Shown here piece after piece: positions 61,701-64,000 of a stretch of 64,000 nucleotides of DNA. A program made the translations under genes and the position numbers. The first letter of the stretch is position 1; every line of letters begins with the position of its first letter. The notes under the pieces are model-generated. The model was not told the DNA's origin. It saw only the letters and a list, made by a program, of their open reading frames with translations, and did no database searches. The DNA is from Liolophura sinensis (Eukaryota; Mollusca; Polyplacophora; Chitonida; Chitonidae): contig NC_088298.1 of assembly GCF_032854445.1 (NCBI RefSeq), positions 24,821,295 through 24,885,294 of the forward strand, given 5' to 3'.

Positions 61701-63353
61701 TGTACTGTGATTATACTCTGTTCCCCCTCCTGGTTGAACAGTACAAGAATGGAGTTAAATATACACTGTACTGTGATTATACTCTGTTCCCCCTCCTGGT
61801 TGGGCAGTACAAGAATGGAGTTAAATATACACTGTACTGTAATTATACTCTGTTCCCCCTCCTGGTTGGGCAGTACAAGAATGGAGTTAAATATACACTG
61901 TACTGTGATTATACTCTGTTCCCCCTCCTGGTTGGACAGTACAAGAATGGAGTTAAATATACACTGTACTGTAATTATACTCTGTTCCTCCTCCTGGTTG
62001 GACAGTACAAGAATGGAGTTAAATATACACTGTACTGTAATTATACTCTGTTCCCCTCCTGGTTGGACAGTACAAGAATGGAGTTAAATATACACTGTAC
62101 TGTAATTATACTCTGTTCCCCCTCCTGGTTGGACAGTACAAGAATGGAGTTAAATATGGAGTACAAGATAATCATATTTAGCAGATTTTTCATAATAATT
62201 GTATGCATAAATTCCTCTGAAAAAAGTGCTTTATTGGTTGAAAAGGTTAAAGATTTACAGTAATTGATATACCAGGCCCTTGTGAATGTGTATATTTATG
62301 TGTGTACAGAATTTGACAACTGGTACGCAGAGAGTTTCCTGTATAACAGTGAGGACCCCCAGACAAGTTCTGCCGCGGGATTTGGAACACGCCCGGGGGT
62401 GCAGATCATGAGCTTTGACCCCAACACTGTGGTGAGTGAGGCATTATGATACATAAACCACAAATTTGTAGCTCGATGTAATAACCCATACGATGCAGGT
62501 GAAACAAATGTTGGAACATGCAGAGTGATTGGACGGTAAGGAGAGAAGATTAGCAGTATCTTTTGAACGATGCCTCAAAAATAAGAAACAAATGGTACAG
62601 TTTACCGTTAATTTCTTGAAAATCAGATCTTTGTATTTGCAGCTGACTGGCACAGTGGTAAAATCCCGTTAGTTGCATATGTATACAGCTATAAGATACT
62701 TGTGATATCAGAAATTAGGAATTGCCACTTATCCATCCGTATGTTGTCTTATCTGTCAAGCTCCTGCTGTACACGTGTGTATGTTCATGCAGATAATAGC
62801 TGTTACCAACAGAAGGCTATGAAGCTTCCAAATTTTATAGGAGACATTTCCAGTATACCTAAAGTATCATTATTCTGTACACATATTATTATTAGAAAGG
62901 TTACTTCTTGTGCTAGTTAAGAGGTAGGTTTTTTAATCCAGCGAGGAGGGGCTGGTGTGGGGGCCATTATCCATTGTTACGTCAGATGTAGATTGTAACC
63001 CAACGTCAACAGTGTCACAGCTAGTGCATTAGCTTCGTTTTGGATTTTCTCTCTCCCATAATCTACATAACGTAGGGATGGGCTACCATATTGATCATTT
63101 AAAACACAATGCAGTGGATGCTGAGATTTAATCTGCAGCAGAAATAAAAGATTTGTTGACATCTGCTGATGTTTTTGTGTCATATGCTTTGAGAGGGAAA
63201 ATGTAAAGGAATATTTAAAAAACGACAATGTGTTCTTGTTGTTGTCAGCCGGAAGATGAGCAGGAGAAGTTTGACCGCCTTCAGATGGAGCTTTTGATGA
63301 ATAACCCTGAATCTGCAGCCTTCCACAACGCTCAGATGAGGACAGAGAGACGG
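46648..63353 (+). CDS. KIF9: Kinesin-like protein KIF9, 19 exons, last exon(s) outside window
   Basis: Nineteen exons encode about 787 residues, almost the whole of a typical ~790-residue KIF9. The N-terminal motor (residues ~6-350) has the P-loop GQTGAGKT (94-101), switch I NKQSSRSH (213-220), switch II DLAGSE (248-253) and HIPFRQSKLTHCL. The tail follows KIF9 closely: TNRTQISYDPLSE, FLEGGLDEID, MLIDKSDPN, STPPSRTVAFEEF, then coiled-coil exons and EFDNWYAESFL. KIF9 is a plus-end kinesin of cilia and flagella (central-pair associated in studied species). Apparent one-base indels in exons 13 and 14 break the frame. Identification rests on motif order and recalled family sequence. Confidence 0.94.
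46962..47127 (+). CDS. KIF9: KIF9 coding exon 2 (motor)
   Basis: Encodes VVNNQILDWSFKLDGIFHN and ALDGYNG. The donor AACG|GTTTGT is weak, but the phase and the exon 3 continuation (G-TVMCYGQTG) fit exactly. Confidence 0.92.
47801..47954 (+). CDS. KIF9: KIF9 coding exon 3 (motor P-loop)
   Basis: Contains the ATP-binding GQTGAGKT and NRGIIPRALSQIYKE; acceptor CTGTACAG, donor ATCAG|GTACAT. Confidence 0.95.
48330..48513 (+). CDS. KIF9: KIF9 coding exon 4 (motor)
   Basis: Encodes VSYLEIYNETMFDLLSTLPE, characteristic of KIF9/KIF6 kinesins; acceptor GTTTTCCAG, donor TTTGAG|GTCTGT. Confidence 0.94.
48959..49042 (+). CDS. KIF9: KIF9 coding exon 5 (switch I)
   Basis: Encodes GETNRAISAHSLNKQSSRSH, with the switch I Ser-Ser-Arg-Ser-His; donor GTTGAG|GTAAGT. 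Confidence 0.95.
49340..49422 (-). mobile_element. Diverged SINE fragment in KIF9 intron 5
   Basis: ATTTATTTATTTCATTGATT, ATGACAGCCAGCATTTTGG, GGTAGCTGGCAGACTT. Confidence 0.6.
49487..49579 (+). CDS. KIF9: KIF9 coding exon 6 (switch II)
   Basis: Encodes KLNFVDLAGSERLGKTN, the switch II loop; acceptor TTTTACAG, donor ACAAAT|GTAAGT. Confidence 0.95.
50521..50733 (+). CDS. KIF9: KIF9 coding exon 7 (motor)
   Basis: Encodes AMYINKSLTFLEQVIIALAD and HIPFRQSKLTHCLKDSIGGN; acceptor ATGTTTAG, donor GAAACG|GTACGC. Confidence 0.95.
51358..51435 (+). CDS. KIF9: KIF9 coding exon 8 (end of motor)
   Basis: Encodes VSTLRFATRMMCVSSEPAVN, the last motor helix; acceptor GTTACCAG, donor CCAGCG|GTAAGT. Confidence 0.93.
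51633..52068 (+). mobile_element. Composite SINE-like insertion with 12-bp target duplication
   Basis: TATAAATGCTGT occurs at 51621-51632 and again at 52069-52080. The 436-bp insert has an inverted copy of its own 3' body at the left (51633-51690), a direct copy next to it (~51697-51785), a tRNA-like region at ~51885-51967 (TGGTCGAGTGG as A box, GGCTCGAAAGCC as B box) and the 3' body again (~51972-52068, with CAGAAAGTGTAATCCCTATT). Confidence 0.85.
52446..52514 (+). CDS. KIF9: KIF9 coding exon 9 (neck)
   Basis: Encodes LVKKLQKDIVHLKSELAMHD, a short coiled coil after the motor; acceptor TATTTGCAG, donor CACTG|GTGAGT. Confidence 0.92.
52665..52818 (+). mobile_element. SINE, 3' two-thirds, in KIF9 intron 9
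   Basis: AGGTCTGTCAGCAACATGCG, GGTTTCCACCCACCTTCTCC, AAATGAAATATTCTGGAGTG, tail AATAAATAAATAAA. Confidence 0.8.
52883..52987 (+). CDS. KIF9: KIF9 coding exon 10
   Basis: Encodes TNRTQISYDPLSEQQ and VRKFLEGGLDEID, conserved in KIF9/KIF6; acceptor CTTTCAG, donor TTGAT|GTAAGG. Confidence 0.93.
53195..53272 (+). mobile_element. Possible diverged SINE tail
   Basis: AGAGAAACATTCTCAAGTAT, then GATCAAATACC and AAATAAG; weak resemblance only. Confidence 0.35.
53576..53631 (+). CDS. KIF9: KIF9 coding exon 11
   Basis: Encodes ITNIRQIQGVYDAFKEIY, matching the KIF9 helix that follows the DEID motif; donor TACTT|GTAAGT. Confidence 0.9.
54222..54312 (+). CDS. KIF9: KIF9 coding exon 12
   Basis: Encodes QMEQDVEERLREKYMLIDKS and DPNSIAAAQK; acceptor GTGACAG, donor AAAAG|GTGAGG. 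Confidence 0.93.
54908..55087 (+). CDS. KIF9: KIF9 coding exon 13, with apparent frameshifts
   Basis: Starts AGALISDDGTLQMVG in one frame, matches KIF9 as EPDGQSFGVG in a second, and continues as SAKADNSSVVSARRAQREKE in a third. Both changes fall at runs of G (about 54939-54942 and 54975-54980) and each equals one missing base. With two extra bases the exon would leave in phase 2, which is what exon 14 requires. Assembly error in homopolymers is the simplest cause. Confidence 0.8.
55855..56029 (+). CDS. KIF9: KIF9 coding exon 14, with apparent frameshift
   Basis: Opens as PVGGKGASPAHSSK, then continues one base out of frame as VTVDVKSPHTPVDKKGADEK and EPLPHPP. The change is at the GGG near 55898-55900 and equals one extra base. 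It ends RNFRP plus AG, joining exon 15 as STPPSR, as in vertebrate KIF9 (RPxTPPS). Confidence 0.75.
56125..56430. repeat. Two adjoining short tandem arrays (~43 bp x4; ~54 bp x2.5)
   Basis: First unit GGTTGGTTTGTAATGGGTAG GACACATGAGATGTTGAATG AA; second unit CACTTGTGTGGCTATTTAAT TGGTATTACATGGACTTTGT CAACGGACAGTATA. In KIF9 intron 14. Confidence 0.9.
56705..56838 (+). mobile_element. SINE 3' part in KIF9 intron 14
   Basis: GATCTGACAGCAACCTGCAG, CTCCCACCAAAATGCTGGCC, TAAGTAAAATATTCTTGAGT, tail AAATAAATAAATAA. Confidence 0.8.
56964..57049 (+). CDS. KIF9: KIF9 coding exon 15
   Basis: Encodes TPPSRTVAFEEFKSEVGREI and SRILNENK, a KIF9 tail signature; acceptor CTTCCAG, donor AAGG|GTAGGT. Confidence 0.93.
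57190..57970. mobile_element. MITE (family C) enlarged by a 40-bp tandem array
   Basis: Flanked by TA at 57188-57189 and 57971-57972. Ends CCCCATTCACATGGCCAG and CTGTCCATGTGAACAGGG are imperfect inverted repeats, followed inward by AACTGGTTTAAA / TTAAACCAGTTTAA. The array of ~11 units (AAGCCAGTTCAGGGATTTGC CTGTTCACACGGTCACATTT) occupies ~57285-57735. Confidence 0.8.
58555..58677 (+). CDS. KIF9: KIF9 coding exon 16 (coiled coil)
   Basis: Encodes ILSQKKKNYADVARQINRTK and MDIDQCRMMLDRLKTERES, heptad-like helix; acceptor CACACAG, donor CAGTG|GTCAGT. Confidence 0.92.
59024..59203 (+). CDS. KIF9: KIF9 coding exon 17 (coiled coil)
   Basis: Encodes EFLQIKQLKELKQQYRTFSD and YCQNLVDQCRKRL, the most conserved KIF9 tail segment; acceptor CTCTACAG, donor ACTAG|GTAAAT. 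Confidence 0.94.
59241..62260. mobile_element. MITE-like element (A/B ends) enlarged to 3 kb by a 66-bp array
   Basis: TA at 59239-59240 and 62261-62262. Left ~150 bp matches family A (CTCTAATTCTTCAATGTTTT, TGTTTATTCAAGCATGTTTT); right ~70 bp matches family B (CTGAAAAAAGTGCTTTATTG to AAGATTTACAG). Everything between is the 66-bp array. In KIF9 intron 17. Confidence 0.75.
59395..62155. repeat. 66-bp tandem array, about 41 copies
   Basis: Unit TGTACTGTAATTATACTCTG TTCCCCCTCCTGGTTGGACA GTACAAGAATGGAGTTAAAT ATACAC. Copies differ mainly at a few sites (C-run length, GGACAG or GAACAG, AATT or GATT) that recur in blocks, suggesting multi-unit duplication. Open frames (22 codons per unit) are by-products. 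Confidence 0.95.
62310..62431 (+). CDS. KIF9: KIF9 coding exon 18
   Basis: Encodes EFDNWYAESFLYNSEDP and VQIMSFDPNTV; acceptor GTGTACAG, donor ACTGTG|GTGAGT. Confidence 0.92.
63249..63353 (+). CDS. KIF9: KIF9 coding exon 19
   Basis: Encodes EDEQEKFDRLQMELLMNNPE and AAFHNAQMRTERR, matching the KIF9 C-terminal region; donor AGACGG|GTAAGG. The donor is the first base of a tandem array. Vertebrate KIF9 continues with about 20-25 residues, not seen here. Confidence 0.92.
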
Positions 63354-64000
63354 GTAAGGAGAACCAAAACATTGTCAAACTAGAAACTTTGTAGTGGGCA
63401 AGGAGAACCAAAACATTGTCAAACTAGAAACTTTGTAATGGGAAAGGAGAATCAAAACATAGTCAAACTGGAAACTTTGTAATGGGTAAGGAGAACAAAA
63501 ACATTGTCAAACTAAAAACTTTGTAATGGGTAAGGAGAACCAAAACATGGGCAAGGAGGATCAAAAGATTGTCAGATTAGAAACTTTGTAATGGGCGAGG
63601 AGAACCAAAACATTGTCAAACTAGAAACATTGTAGTGGCAAGGAGAACCAAAACATTGTCAAACTAGATTTGTAATTGGTAAGAACCAAAACATGGGCAA
63701 GGAGAATCAAAAGATTGTCAGATTAGAAACTTTGTAATGGGCAAGGAGAACCAAAACATGGGCAAGGAGAATCAAAAGATTGTCAGATTAGAAACTTTGT
63801 AATGGGCAAGGAGAATCAAAACATTGTCAAACTGGAAAATTTGTAATGGGTAAGCAGAACCAAAACATGGGCAAGGAGAATCAAAAGATTGTCAGATTAG
63901 AAACTTTGTAATGGGTAAGGAGAACTAGAACATTGTCAAACTAGAAACTTTGTAATGGGTAAGGAGACCAAAACATTGTCAAACTAGAAACTTTGTAACA
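63354..64000. repeat. ~44-bp tandem array starting exactly at the KIF9 exon 19 donor
   Basis: Unit GTAAGGAGAACCAAAACATT GTCAAACTAGAAACTTTGTA ATGG. The first G of the array is the first intron base, and many units recreate TGG|GTAAGG. It runs off the right edge. Confidence 0.92.

Noticed and set aside
59074-62263. Forward frames repeating MELNIHCTVIILCS
   Set aside because: 66-bp array in a KIF9 intron; 66 is divisible by 3, so frames persist by arithmetic alone.

Overview
The window is animal nuclear DNA: split genes with GT..AG introns, AT-rich introns, and roughly 30% of the length in tandem repeats (my estimate from summing array lengths). A tRNA-derived SINE with an (AAATA)n tail, several short inverted-repeat (MITE-like) elements and another SINE recur throughout. 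I have seen this mix mainly in lophotrochozoan genomes, so a mollusc (possibly another lophotrochozoan such as a brachiopod) is my best guess; this is inference. No bacterial genes, rRNA, functional tRNA or CRISPR array is present.

Three genes can be built. (1) An ALS2 (alsin) orthologue runs on the minus strand from a short first coding exon at 45296-45330 through 17 more exons to 1301. It covers the RCC1-type propeller, a long low-complexity linker, the DH-like and PH-like regions and the first MORN segment. The remaining MORN repeats and VPS9 domain must lie left of position 1. (2) A KIF9-type kinesin runs on the plus strand from 46648 to 63353 in 19 coding exons; only the last exon or exons lie beyond the right edge. 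The two genes are head to head, with start codons 1.3 kb apart. (3) An arrestin-domain (ARRDC-type) gene, 32717-35092 on the plus strand, sits inside the 25.5-kb first intron of ALS2 with 404 of its ~412 codons in one exon.

Layout: 1-20 kb holds ALS2 exons 2-18 with repeat-filled introns; 20-45 kb is ALS2 intron 1 (arrays, SINEs, MITEs, the nested arrestin gene); 45.3-46.6 kb is the shared promoter interval; 46.6-64 kb is KIF9.

The most unusual signal is how repeats relate to splice sites. At least four minisatellites have units that carry the end of a coding exon plus its 5' splice site (ALS2 exons 4, 12 and 18; KIF9 exon 19, where only the junction is copied). A fifth array carries a 19-base copy of an acceptor/exon start (ALS2 exon 15). 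ALS2 intron 8 is almost entirely a MITE flanked by a 10-base direct repeat and looks like an intron made by transposon insertion. Three large arrays are nested inside mobile or dispersed elements. Apparent single-base frameshifts in one ALS2 exon and two KIF9 exons look like indels, either assembly error or real.

Alsin is a Rab5/Rac exchange factor acting on endosomes and KIF9 is a ciliary/flagellar kinesin; I see no functional link beyond the shared promoter interval.
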